A stretch of 49,234 nt of DNA from an uncultured Collinsella sp. (GTDB lineage Bacteria; Actinomycetota; Coriobacteriia; Coriobacteriales; Coriobacteriaceae). The number at the start of each line of letters is the position of its first letter. Position 1 is the stretch's first letter. The stretch covers positions 1-49,234 of the forward strand of contig CABQJJ010000008.1 in assembly GCA_902464485.1 (NCBI GenBank). The letters run 5' to 3'. Shown here piece after piece: positions 39,981 to 47,744 of the stretch. The position numbers and the translations under genes are program-made. The notes below the pieces were generated by a model. The model saw only the letters and a program-made list of their open reading frames with translations, was not told the DNA's origin and did not search any database.

Positions 39981-40712
39981 ATGAACAAAGGGAAAGCCGC
40001 CACGGCGCTCGCCGTCGCCGTGGCGTTGCTGGCGCTGGCGGCGCTCGCCGTCCTGCCGCAGCCCGAGAGGAACCCGTACGGGGTGCACGAGGTACCCGCA
40101 ACGGAAGAGGACACGACTATGGAGGTGAAAGAGACGGGAGGCGGAATCGACTGGGACGCCCTTCCCGCCTCCGTCGTCGCATGGGTGCGAGTGCCAGGCA
40201 CGACCGTCGACTACCCGATCGTCCAGGGCCGGCAGGAATCGCCCGACTTCTACCTCACGCACGACGTCGGCGGCGAAAGATCCGCATGGGGCGCTCCCTA
40301 CATCGACGCCGGGTGCGCGCAGGGCGCCGAGAGCCCGCTCGTCATCGTCTACGGGCACCACATGTCCGACGGCACCATGTTCGCGCCGCTCGCGCAGTAC
40401 TCGTCGCGCGGTTTCGCCGAGGGGCACCGCACCATCCGGGTCTACACCCGCGAGAAGGAGATCGAGCTCGAGGTCTTCGCCGTGGACGTGGTCGACGCGA
40501 GCTCGGAGGGCAAGCGGACCGACTTCGCCGACGCGGCCGAGCTCGACGCCTACCTCGGGGACAAATTGTCCCGGTGCGAGGTCGTCCTGGAAGAGCCGTC
40601 GGACGTCGCGCAGGCCTGGGCCTTCGTGACGTGCAGTTACCAGACGAGCAACTCGCGCACCGTCGTCTACGCGAAGGAGGTGGAAGGATGGGATTCGCGC
40701 CCTTCGGAATAG
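39981..40712 (+). CDS. srtB: Class B sortase
   Basis: 243 residues, GGGGGAGG before the ATG. N-terminal membrane anchor (about 6-26). The sortase B pattern includes VAWVRVPGTTVDYPIVQG, SPLVIVYGHHMSDGTMF (catalytic His near 124) and WAFVTCSYQTSNSRTVVYA (catalytic Cys near 218, Arg near 225). Encoded right after the surface protein with the YAKTGA anchor, which is its likely substrate although that motif is not the classical NPQTN of class B enzymes. All catalytic residues are present. Confidence 0.9.
   Translation: MNKGKAATALAVAVALLALAALAVLPQPERNPYGVHEVPATEEDTTMEVKETGGGIDWDALPASVVAWVRVPGTTVDYPIVQGRQESPDFYLTHDVGGERSAWGAPYIDAGCAQGAESPLVIVYGHHMSDGTMFAPLAQYSSRGFAEGHRTIRVYTREKEIELEVFAVDVVDASSEGKRTDFADAAELDAYLGDKLSRCEVVLEEPSDVAQAWAFVTCSYQTSNSRTVVYAKEVEGWDSRPSE
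40558..40572. repeat. Palindrome GGGACAAATTGTCCC, copy 3
   Basis: Within the sortase gene, again encoding D-K-L-S. Confidence 0.6.
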
Positions 40713-40783
40713 GGCTCCTCATGGGGCTCCTCACGCTCACTGCCTACGCATGCTGCGCAGTCGGCGACGACGACCGGGACTAG
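40688..40783 (+). CDS. Small membrane protein after the sortase
   Basis: 31 residues (one helix at about 5-24, then CCAVGDDDRD). The ATG at 40688 lies inside the sortase end and has AAGGAGGTGGAAGG upstream, an unusually strong ribosome site, which argues for translation. Function unknown; last gene before the terminator of the transfer operon. Confidence 0.6.
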   Translation: MGFAPFGIGLLMGLLTLTAYACCAVGDDDRD

Positions 40784-40820
40784 TTGCCGAAAAACGAAAT
40801 CGCAACTGAACCGAACGATC

Positions 40821-40850
40821 AAGCCCCTCGCTCCGTCGGACGAGGGGCTT
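40821..40850 (+). terminator. Terminator of the transfer operon
   Basis: Perfect 10-bp stem (40821-40830 with 40841-40850), 38 bases past the last small gene. No long T-run, but the stem is strong and it separates the operon from the TerB-like cargo gene. Confidence 0.65.
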
Positions 40851-40958
40851 GCACATGGTGGGATAATGAAGAGCACATGAGACGTGTCGTGCGTGCCGTG
40901 TTGCATCGGCTGCGCATGAGCGCCTTACACAAGGTTCGTTTACGTCAGGAGATACAGG

Positions 40959-42896
40959 ATGGCGCTCAAATTCGATCTCGGGGAAGCCCTGTCCCAAGCT
41001 GCGCACGCCGCAGGAGAGGTGGCAAAAGGCGCATCGGCAACTGTCGAGTCCGCCGCCAAAGGCGTCGCGAATGCGGCCGAGGGCGCGGGGAACGCCATCG
41101 TCGATACGGCCGCCTCGGCATCCGAAGCCGTCGGAAGCGCCATGTGCTCGGCTGCGGAAGGCGTGTCGAGCGCCGGCGAGCAGATCGCGTCGTCCGATGC
41201 GGGCAAGGCGATCGCAGGGGCTGCGAACGCGGTAGGCGGAATCGCCGTCGGCGCCGCAATGGGTTTGGCCCAGGGGGCGTCGTCCCTTGCATCCGGCGCG
41301 GCGTCGACCGTCGAGGGCGGCATCAACGCCATCAAGGAGAACTCGTTCTCCGCGCGCCTCCGCAAGGCGCGCATCAAGGGGTTCCGTGACGGCATCAAGC
41401 AGGGGGCCTACCTTGCGGGCGAGAAACGTTACAACTTCATCTACGCCTACGTGGCGACGCTCTGCTTCCTGATGCGCTGCGACGGCGATTTCTCCCATGA
41501 GGAGCAGGAGTGGCTCGAGGACGGCCTCGACTACCTCAAGCTGGACGGCGGCCTTCCGGACGACGTGAAGGCGAAGGTGCAGGCAATCGCGGACAACGAG
41601 GGCTTGTCCTTCGACCAAGTCAAGGACTGCCTGGACAACGTGAGCATCGTGTCGCTGGGCTCCATCGCCGAGCAGCTGCAGGTCGCCGCGGCGGCGGACG
41701 GCGAGGTGACGGAGGAAGAGGAGCACGCTTGCAGGCTCTTCGCCGACTACATGGCCGCGAGGGCGGCATGCGTGGCGGTTGACGAGAACTGGGCCGAGCA
41801 GGCAGTCGAGAAATCCGTTCGCGAGTACGGCGAGAGCCTCGAGCGCATTGACCGTGAGTTCAAGGAGCGGACGAGGCTGCAGGACGCCGACGCGGCCTTC
41901 GTCGTCGCCGCGACCATGCTCCAGGTCGCCCGCGTGCTCGTCATCAACTCCCTGACGGAGGTCGAGCGGGCGGGAGCGGGCAACGCCAAGGAGGACGCCC
42001 TGCACAGCTTCCAGGGCCGCGTTTTCTCGGGCTTCGACGACGGGGCTCCGGCGGAATCGGGCCGCCTGTTCGCCTCCAAGAGCCACATCCTCTCCTCGCG
42101 AGGCGTGCCGTACGACGCGACACGTTACGAGGCTGAGAACCTCAAGATATTCAAGGGGGCGAACCACCGGTTCGCGACCCTCGGCCACGACCCGGTGCTC
42201 GGCCTCGTGTTCGGGACCTCGAACATCATGACGAACAGCATCACCTGCGTGAAGGACGCCAACGTCTTCGGGATCGGCGCGCGGATCCCCGCGACCTACT
42301 CGGTCTCCTACGACGCATTCGGGAAGAACCCGCTGATCGGGGCGCCCACCGGGACCGTGGAGATGCTGGTCGCGGCGGGAAGGCGCATCGTGAGCGAGCC
42401 GGATGCCGCCGCGGCGGCCCTGATCAAGCAGCTGGTCCACATCGGCACCGACCTCTACACGCCGTGCGGGATACAGATCCCGTTCGCCAACCTCGTCCTC
42501 GACAAGGCGCACACCGAGGCCCTCACCAAATACGTCAGCACCGGCGACATATTGAAAGTCGGCATGCAGGCGGGCATGACGGTGCTCATCAACTGGCTGA
42601 TAGCGGCGCTCCACGGCTGCTCCCTGATATTCAAGGACGACGGGTCGGACTACTGCACCGAGATGTACCAGGCGCGCACCAAGAAGATCATCCTCATCTC
42701 CGACACCATCGCGACCTCGAGCAGCATCGTGCAGGCATCGATCACGAAGAACCCCAAGTGTCTCGATCTCGGAGGCGCGGCGGTGCTCGTCTACCGACTG
42801 TTCTCGGATGCTCGCTTCGTCGCCAAGCTCAAAGAGGAGTTCCTCCAATCGGAGCTTGACAAGATCTACGACGAGCGAGCCAAGGGGCTACTCTAG
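40959..42896 (+). CDS. Large TerB-like cargo protein of unknown function
   Basis: 645 residues, CAGGAG upstream of the ATG. Residues 1-115 are a low-complexity Ala/Gly/Ser-rich amphipathic region (AAKGVANAAEGAGNAIVDTA). Residues about 145-275 are TerB-like: two helical halves with acidic motifs CDGDFSHEEQEWLEDG and ADGEVTEEEEHACRLFADY. The C-terminal 250 residues (for example HDPVLGLVFGTSNIMTNS, then LVHIGTDLYTPCGIQIPFANLV, then VGMQAGMTVLINWLIAALHG) look membrane-interacting and I cannot assign a family. It is transcriptionally isolated between the transfer operon and the convergent relaxase operon, the usual place for cargo such as a defence gene. Confidence 0.75.
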   Translation: MALKFDLGEALSQAAHAAGEVAKGASATVESAAKGVANAAEGAGNAIVDTAASASEAVGSAMCSAAEGVSSAGEQIASSDAGKAIAGAANAVGGIAVGAAMGLAQGASSLASGAASTVEGGINAIKENSFSARLRKARIKGFRDGIKQGAYLAGEKRYNFIYAYVATLCFLMRCDGDFSHEEQEWLEDGLDYLKLDGGLPDDVKAKVQAIADNEGLSFDQVKDCLDNVSIVSLGSIAEQLQVAAAADGEVTEEEEHACRLFADYMAARAACVAVDENWAEQAVEKSVREYGESLERIDREFKERTRLQDADAAFVVAATMLQVARVLVINSLTEVERAGAGNAKEDALHSFQGRVFSGFDDGAPAESGRLFASKSHILSSRGVPYDATRYEAENLKIFKGANHRFATLGHDPVLGLVFGTSNIMTNSITCVKDANVFGIGARIPATYSVSYDAFGKNPLIGAPTGTVEMLVAAGRRIVSEPDAAAAALIKQLVHIGTDLYTPCGIQIPFANLVLDKAHTEALTKYVSTGDILKVGMQAGMTVLINWLIAALHGCSLIFKDDGSDYCTEMYQARTKKIILISDTIATSSSIVQASITKNPKCLDLGGAAVLVYRLFSDARFVAKLKEEFLQSELDKIYDERAKGLL

Positions 42897-42915
42897 GCAC
42901 CAGGTGCCTTCGTTC

Positions 42916-43011
42916 TCACATCACCCACTTGAACACGGCGCGGAACAGCCAGACGAAAAAGCCCAGCGTGACCTTAAGCGCCGCCATGAGGAACCTACCA
43001 AGCCTCTTCAT
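42916..43011 (-). CDS. Small hydrophobic protein at the end of the relaxase operon
   Basis: 31 residues (MKRLGRFLMAALKVTLGFFV..., one membrane helix with basic ends). Starts inside the end of the preceding gene (overlap 17 bases). A small membrane toxin or a leftover are both possible. Confidence 0.45.
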   Translation of the reverse strand: MKRLGRFLMAALKVTLGFFVWLFRAVFKWVM

Positions 43012-43549
43012 CGACGTCACCCCAATCTTCCTTGACCTTGCGGGCGCCCTCGTCGGCGCCCTCTTCCTTCTCTTCCGCGAGCAGCCTCGCCAGCTCATCC
43101 GGCACGCCCGGGACCTCCGCCCTCCCCAGCGCGCGCTGAAGGTCCCTTATCTGCGACTTCAGCGGTTTTGAGGGAGGGCCCACGTGCTCGCGGTAGCAAG
43201 CGGAAATTGCAGCCGCGTCGCACAGGTACCCTCGCACCCGGGCGAACGCCTCGTCGCCGTCGAGCAGGACGCGGCGGGCGCGCCCGAGCTCTGCCTCCGA
43301 GGCCAGCATGAAGCGCCACCCGCGGGACCTCCGCGCGGCCGGGATGCCGTCCGCGGGCGCCTCGGCGCGCCAGTCGTCGCGCACCTGGTGCCAGTTCGCC
43401 GTGAGCCAGAGCCCCTTCTCGGGCTCCTCGCGCATCTCGAGCTCGAACTCCGTGAGCATGTTCGCGCCGGAGAACGGCGAGCCCTCCGTGAACGAGAGCG
43501 TGTCGAACAGCGTCGTCCTGCCGCCCTCGTACTCTATCCTCACCATCAT
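42995..43549 (-). CDS. Unrecognised protein coupled to the relaxase
   Basis: 184 residues. Start ATG at 43549 overlaps the relaxase stop by ATGA. The first half is beta-rich (VRIEYEGGRTTLFDTLSFTEGSPFSGANMLTEFELEM, GLWLTANWHQVRDDW). The middle has a helical part (LLDGDEAFARVRGYLCDAAAISACYREHVG) and the end is a charged coiled region (EELARLL-type, EEKEEGADEGARKVKEDW). Conserved coupling to a relaxase suggests a mobilisation accessory. Confidence 0.65.
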   Translation of the reverse strand: MMVRIEYEGGRTTLFDTLSFTEGSPFSGANMLTEFELEMREEPEKGLWLTANWHQVRDDWRAEAPADGIPAARRSRGWRFMLASEAELGRARRVLLDGDEAFARVRGYLCDAAAISACYREHVGPPSKPLKSQIRDLQRALGRAEVPGVPDELARLLAEEKEEGADEGARKVKEDWGDVDEEAW

Positions 43550-44817
43550 CTCCGGCCCCTTTCCCTGCGATGCTCCTGCTGGGCCCGCTGGCGTTCGACG
43601 GCGAGGATGCGCTGTTGCTCGTCCTCGCGGCGCCCGTCGCGCGAGCTTCCTTCGGCAGCACCGCGCCCGCGATCGTCCCCGTAGCGGGTTTTGAGCGGCA
43701 TGAGCTCGTTCATCGCCATGTAGTCGCGCGCCGCCTCGAGTCGACGGTAGCCCTCGCCGCCCGCCTGGCCGCGACGCTCGAGCGTCGCCATCCTGAGACC
43801 GAACTCCTCGATGGACTCGACGTCGAACTTCGCGCAGGTCTCGAGCGCCGAGGAGAGCCTGCTCAGCTCCGAGAGGTCGTTGAGCTCGAGGGCTCGCTCG
43901 GCGGCCTCGCGGATGCGCGCGGCGCTCGCGTCCGTGGGACGGTAGGCGCCCCCGCGCTCGAACCGCCGGCGGAGCATCTCCTTGCCGTAGACGAACCCCA
44001 GGCGCTCGCCGCTGACCTTCTTGGACGGCTCCTCGGCCAGGCTGAACACCCAGTCGTCCCGCCGCGCCTTGGCCGAGTTGTCGGCGACGTGCACGCCTAG
44101 GGCGTCGAGGATGCCGAGGAACTCCGCCTCGTCGCGCGCCGTGGTCTTGGCGAGCGCGACGCGGGCGCGGATGTCGCCGACCCACGAGTAGCCGCCCGAG
44201 CGCATGATCTCCTTCTCGGCCCGGCCCAGGTAGACGCTCCTGCGGCTCCTGGGCCCGCCCGCACCTGCCCGCCCGCGCGCCTTCGACGGCGATTCGGGAG
44301 CTCGGTCGTTGGAGAGCCCCGACAGCCCGCGCTCGCGCGCCATGTCCTGCAGGTCTCGGTTGAGGTCCTCGGGGTGCTGGGTCTGCATGCGGTAGCCGGT
44401 GCGGAGGTTGGCGTTATTCACGACGATGTGCGCGTGCGGTATGCCGCGGGCGTTGTCGTCGTGGTACACGATGGCGATCTCGTGGTCGCCGAAGTGCTTG
44501 AGAGCCCACGAGCACGCGAGCTCGCGCAGCGCCGCCAGGTCGATATCGTCGCCGGGGTCCGGCGAGAGCACGAAGTGCTTGAACGTCCGCGCGGGCTTTC
44601 CCCTCCAGGGGGCGTCCGTGCCGAAGGCGGCGCGCGTGGCGTCCATCTCGGCGTCCCAGGCGCAGGCCTCCTTGGCCTCGTTTCCCAGTGCGCCGGCATC
44701 GCGCTCGTCGTAGCTCAGGTTGAACAGGTCGCGCGCCAGGGCGCGGCCTCCCTTCTCGAGGTAGCGGCGGATGCCACCCGTCGAGCCGTGGCCGCTTATC
44801 GGCTTCAGGATCGGCAT
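43546..44817 (-). CDS. Relaxase / mobilisation nuclease (MobP/VirD2-like)
   Basis: 423 residues from the ATG at 44817 (MPILKPISGHGSTGGIRRYLEKGGRALARD). The relaxase fold shows HFVLSPDPGDDIDLAALRELACSWALKHFG and the metal-binding IPHAHIVVNNAN; a catalytic tyrosine is likely among Y22/Y39-type residues near the N-terminus. The C-terminal half is charged and helical, ending in an Arg/Gln-rich tail (QRAQQEHRRERGRR) that could be the secretion signal. It nicks oriT and is led into the recipient by VirD4. The MobC-like gene overlaps its start by 13 bases. Confidence 0.9.
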   Translation of the reverse strand: MPILKPISGHGSTGGIRRYLEKGGRALARDLFNLSYDERDAGALGNEAKEACAWDAEMDATRAAFGTDAPWRGKPARTFKHFVLSPDPGDDIDLAALRELACSWALKHFGDHEIAIVYHDDNARGIPHAHIVVNNANLRTGYRMQTQHPEDLNRDLQDMARERGLSGLSNDRAPESPSKARGRAGAGGPRSRRSVYLGRAEKEIMRSGGYSWVGDIRARVALAKTTARDEAEFLGILDALGVHVADNSAKARRDDWVFSLAEEPSKKVSGERLGFVYGKEMLRRRFERGGAYRPTDASAARIREAAERALELNDLSELSRLSSALETCAKFDVESIEEFGLRMATLERRGQAGGEGYRRLEAARDYMAMNELMPLKTRYGDDRGRGAAEGSSRDGRREDEQQRILAVERQRAQQEHRRERGRR

Positions 44818-45251
44818 GGCGAGCCCTCCACGAGCGAGTCGGCACCGATGCGACCGAGCTCCGCCGCCATCTCGCGGGCCGCGCCGTTCACGTCGGCGAG
44901 CTCTCGCTCGATCGTCGGGATGCTCTCCGCGACGAGGTCCCGGTCGACGTGCCCGTGGCGGGCGTGGAAGTTGATGAGGTTCATCGCGTGCACTGCCTGG
45001 TTGTAGTGGTAGCCCCACTTCGTGAGCTCCCGAGACATCGACCAAAGGGCCCTGCGGTCCACGAGTATGCGGTGCTCGTCTCCAGCGTTGGCCTCCGTCG
45101 ACAGCGGTATGCGAACGAGGTAGCGCAGGTACTCTGACTTGCTGAGGCCGGCGCGCTCGCACCGCTCGCAGAGCGCGTCGTAGTCGCCTCCCTCCATGCG
45201 GAACGTGACGCGGCGCTCCTTGCCTTTGGCGGCGCCGGCTTCCTCTTCCAT
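44805..45251 (-). CDS. MobC-like relaxosome protein
   Basis: 148 residues. N-terminal ribbon-helix-helix (RRVTFRMEGGDYDALCERCERAGLSKSEYLRYLVRIP) followed by the MobC helical segment (LWSMSRELTKWGYHYNQAVHAMNLINFHAR). Such proteins bind oriT next to the nick site and help the relaxase. First gene of the mobilisation operon, so oriT is expected just upstream (above 45252). Confidence 0.85.
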   Translation of the reverse strand: MEEEAGAAKGKERRVTFRMEGGDYDALCERCERAGLSKSEYLRYLVRIPLSTEANAGDEHRILVDRRALWSMSRELTKWGYHYNQAVHAMNLINFHARHGHVDRDLVAESIPTIERELADVNGAAREMAAELGRIGADSLVEGSPCRS

Positions 45252-45461
45252 GGCGGATTCCTTTCCTCGGGCCCGCCGCGCGGCGGGCGCGTCTCTCTAG
45301 GGGCGCGGGGGATCCCCCGCAGGCGGTGGCCCGGCCCGGGCGCCGCCTCTGGGACCGGGCCTCGCGAAAGCGGGCTCCCAAACGGCCCGCGGCATGACGG
45401 GTCCGAAGCCGCCCGTTCCCCAAGTGCTATGGACGCCCGACGCGATGTCGGACGCCATAGG
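45252..45461. other. Candidate origin of transfer with stacked palindromes
   Basis: 210 bases between MobC and ParB genes, without a gene. They hold an 18-bp perfect palindrome (45271-45288), a 16-bp perfect palindrome GCGGGGGATCCCCCGC (45305-45320) and an imperfect inverted repeat AGGCGG...CCGCCT (45321-45348). Location directly upstream of mobC/relaxase is where oriT usually lies. The nick sequence could not be identified, and some stems may be terminators. Confidence 0.5.
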
Positions 45462-46418
45462 CTACTTGCTGGATTTCGAACCTGAGGCCCTTCTGCGGCG
45501 CTTTCGGGCATCGCTGCCCGCATCCGCGTACGGGGCGGTCATGAGCGCCATCTCGCGCAGCAGCGAGAGGTCGGCCGCGCTCGGGCTCTCGGGCGGGCTC
45601 TCCAGGAAGTCGGCGACGAGCCTCGCGGCCTTCGCGATGCGCCCGTCGGGGCCGGCCTGCGTTTCGCTCTCGCTCCTCACGTAGTCGGAGAGCTCCCGCT
45701 TGGTGCGCCGCCAGGGCTCCATGGCGGCGTGCATCTCCGCCTGGCGCTCCTTCGGCATGCCCGCGAGCGAGCGCACCGCCTCGGCGCTGAGGTTGCCGCG
45801 GTCGGCCTCGGCGGCCCACTCGGGCGAGAGGTCCTCGGCGATGCGGCGGGCCAGCCTCTCCTCGCGCGCGATGGTCTTGCCGGAGACCTTGCGGCCCGTC
45901 TGCCGCTCGATGATGGCGGCCTTCACGTCGTCGACGCGCATGCCGGAAAGCGACGGGTCCTCGGAGCGCAGGCGCACGGCGTCGCCCCTGAGCGCCTCGG
46001 TCGCTGCGGCGCGCTCGGTCACGGTGAGCGCGCGGGTGAAGTAGTTCGCGGCGTGGAGCAGCGTCACCGCCCGCTCGTCGTCGATGCCCTCTATCACGCG
46101 GCAGGGCATCCTCTCGTAGGCGGGGTCGTCCTTGGCGAGCAGCGCGTAGGCGGCCTTGCGGCGGTGCCCGGAGACCATCTGCCACGAGCCGTCGCCGACC
46201 TTGCGCACCAGCGGCAGGTCGGTGAGGCCGTCCTCGCGTATGGACTCGGCGAGCTCGGCTATGCCGGCCGGGTCCATGGAGTACGCGGCGTTCGCCGGGT
46301 GGTCGGCGATGTCGGCCACCGCTATCTCGGACACCGGGTAGCGCCCGCGGGTGCGCGACGCGCCGTCGAGAAGCCCCGTGATGGTGAAGCCCGCGGCCAC
46401 CTGGCTAGGCGAGCTCAC
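45462..46418 (-). CDS. parB: ParB/Spo0J-family partition protein
   Basis: 318 residues; GTG start at 46418, overlapping the end of parA by 14 bases. N-terminal ParB/sulfiredoxin-like domain (IADHPANAAYSMDPAGIAELAESIREDGLTDLPLVRKV, then SWQMVSGHRRKAAYALL, the CTPase GxRR-type motif). Next is the central HTH part (TERAAATEALRG... GKTIAREERLARRI). The C-terminus is basic (RKRRRRASGSKSSK). It binds a centromere and loads ParA; its site may be the 15-bp palindrome repeated in the element. Confidence 0.9.
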   Translation of the reverse strand: MSSPSQVAAGFTITGLLDGASRTRGRYPVSEIAVADIADHPANAAYSMDPAGIAELAESIREDGLTDLPLVRKVGDGSWQMVSGHRRKAAYALLAKDDPAYERMPCRVIEGIDDERAVTLLHAANYFTRALTVTERAAATEALRGDAVRLRSEDPSLSGMRVDDVKAAIIERQTGRKVSGKTIAREERLARRIAEDLSPEWAAEADRGNLSAEAVRSLAGMPKERQAEMHAAMEPWRRTKRELSDYVRSESETQAGPDGRIAKAARLVADFLESPPESPSAADLSLLREMALMTAPYADAGSDARKRRRRASGSKSSK

Positions 46419-47169
46419 GGGACACCTCGTCGGCGAGAGCCTCGTAGTCGCGCGCGGGGCGGCTCCCCGGCTCGAAGGCCGCCACCGGCTTCCACTGCCA
46501 GCTGCCCTCGCAGACCTTGCTGCTCGCGTGTATGACCGTCTCGAACTGCTCGCCCGGGAAGAACCCGTCGAGCACGGCCGCGCCCGTGGCCTCGGCGTTG
46601 GTCATGCGGCCGGGCACGCAGGTGCGCAGTATCTTCCATCTGGGCGTGGGCATGCGCAGGGCGTCTGAAATGGAGCGCGTCGCCTCCACGGTGAGCGCCG
46701 TGCCGCGCATCACGGTGGAGTCGAGCTTCACGGGGATGACGACCATGCCGCCCTCCGCTGCGGCGAGGTAGGCGTTGAAGGCAAGCCTGCGCATCACGGG
46801 GCTGCAGTCGATGAGGCAGACGTCGTAGGAGCCCGAGGCGTCGTCGAGGGCGAACTTGAGGCGCTGCTCGCGCAGGAGCATCTCGTTCTGGTCGACGAGG
46901 TCGATGGTCGAGGCCACCACGTCGAGGCCCTCCCCGGCGGCGTAGGCGACCTCCTCCACGGGCGCGCCGCCGTAGAGCAGCTCGACCGAGGTGCGCCGCT
47001 CGGAGGCGGCGCGGTCGTAGAGGCCGAAGAAGTCGGTGGCCGACGCCTGCGGGTCGAGGTCGACGAGCAGGGTCCGAAGGCCCCGGGCGGCGAAGATGGC
47101 CGCCAGGTTGACGGCGGTCGTCGTCTTGCCGACGCCTCCCTTGTAGTTGGAAATGGCTATCGTGCGCAT
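46405..47169 (-). CDS. parA: ParA-family partition ATPase
   Basis: 254 residues from the ATG at 47169. Deviant Walker A KGGVGKTTTAVNLAA (about 10-24), LLVDLDPQASATDFF as Walker A', and VCLIDCSPVMRRLAFNAYLAA as Walker B. It lacks an N-terminal HTH, so it is a type Ib-like or chromosomal-type ParA without autorepressor domain; repression may come from ParB or the palindromes upstream. It stabilises the element when it is circular. Confidence 0.92.
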   Translation of the reverse strand: MRTIAISNYKGGVGKTTTAVNLAAIFAARGLRTLLVDLDPQASATDFFGLYDRAASERRTSVELLYGGAPVEEVAYAAGEGLDVVASTIDLVDQNEMLLREQRLKFALDDASGSYDVCLIDCSPVMRRLAFNAYLAAAEGGMVVIPVKLDSTVMRGTALTVEATRSISDALRMPTPRWKILRTCVPGRMTNAEATGAAVLDGFFPGEQFETVIHASSKVCEGSWQWKPVAAFEPGSRPARDYEALADEVSRELA

Positions 47170-47242
47170 GGGTCGCGTCCTCTCTAGCGTGGGGCGCGCC
47201 TCGCCGCATCCGGTCCGGCGCGCCCCGAGTCTCGGAGCGTCG

Positions 47243-47318
47243 GGACAAAACCGTACGAATTTGTCCGACAAGCGGAGTGTACCACGAAAACGTACGTATA
47301 TGTACGTTTTCGTGGTAC
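47243..47318. promoter_or_regulatory. Two large palindromes upstream of parA
   Basis: GGACAAA (47243-47249) and TTTGTCC (47260-47266) flank a centre containing CCGTACGAA. Next to it 17-bp perfect arms at 47279-47295 and 47302-47318 flank GTATAT, and carry CGAAAACGTAC/GTACGTTTTCG. CGTACG-like cores are common to both. Position in front of parA suggests an operator or centromere. Confidence 0.65.
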
Positions 47319-47340
47319 AGGGTCGGATTTCGGGGAAGTC

Positions 47341-47362
47341 CGGCCCCGGGAGCCCGGGGCCG
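47341..47362 (-). terminator. Terminator hairpin after the UPF0102-like gene
   Basis: Perfect 10-bp GC-rich stem (47341-47350 with 47353-47362) with a 2-base loop, 10 bases beyond the stop of the gene at 47373. No T-run. Confidence 0.5.
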
Positions 47363-47372
47363 GGCGCGCCGC

Positions 47373-47744
47373 CTAGGAGAGCGGCTCCATCTCGCCGAAG
47401 CAGTTGATGTGGTGGCGAAGGAGCGCTCGGTTCTCCTTGACGACCATCATCGCCACCTCGTCGAAGCGGACCGGGGTGTCTGCGTAGTCGTCGCTGTTCC
47501 CCGCGAGCCACGTCGCCGCCAGCGCCTCGCGCAGCCCGCGCGCCCTGTGGGCCTCGGGGAAGCCGTCCGTTCCGATCCGGACCGTGGCGTCGACGAAGAC
47601 CAGGGTCCCGTCCTCGTCCACCGCCACGAGGTCGATCCCGCCGATGCCCTCGGGCCCCTGCCAGGCCTCGTCGACGATCTCGTAGCCCTTGCGCTCGAGG
47701 AAGGCCCTGACCGCGCCCATCGCCTTTTCCTTCATGTCGTTCAT
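47373..47744 (-). CDS. UPF0102/YraN-fold protein, probably without nuclease activity
   Basis: 123 residues, AAGGAG before the ATG. The pattern FLERKGYEIVDEAW... GIGGIDLVAVDEDGTLVFVDATVRI matches the endonuclease-like fold of YraN. The usual E-x-K of the active site (FVEVK) reads VDAT here, so the lysine is lost. It may bind DNA ends without cutting, perhaps in transfer or maintenance. Confidence 0.65.
   Translation of the reverse strand: MNDMKEKAMGAVRAFLERKGYEIVDEAWQGPEGIGGIDLVAVDEDGTLVFVDATVRIGTDGFPEAHRARGLREALAATWLAGNSDDYADTPVRFDEVAMMVVKENRALLRHHINCFGEMEPLS

Noticed and set aside
36528..40427. A 1299-codon frame antisense to the surface protein and sortase genes
   Set aside because: Mirrors genes with clear domains; repetitive Arg/Gly/Leu composition without motifs or ribosome site.
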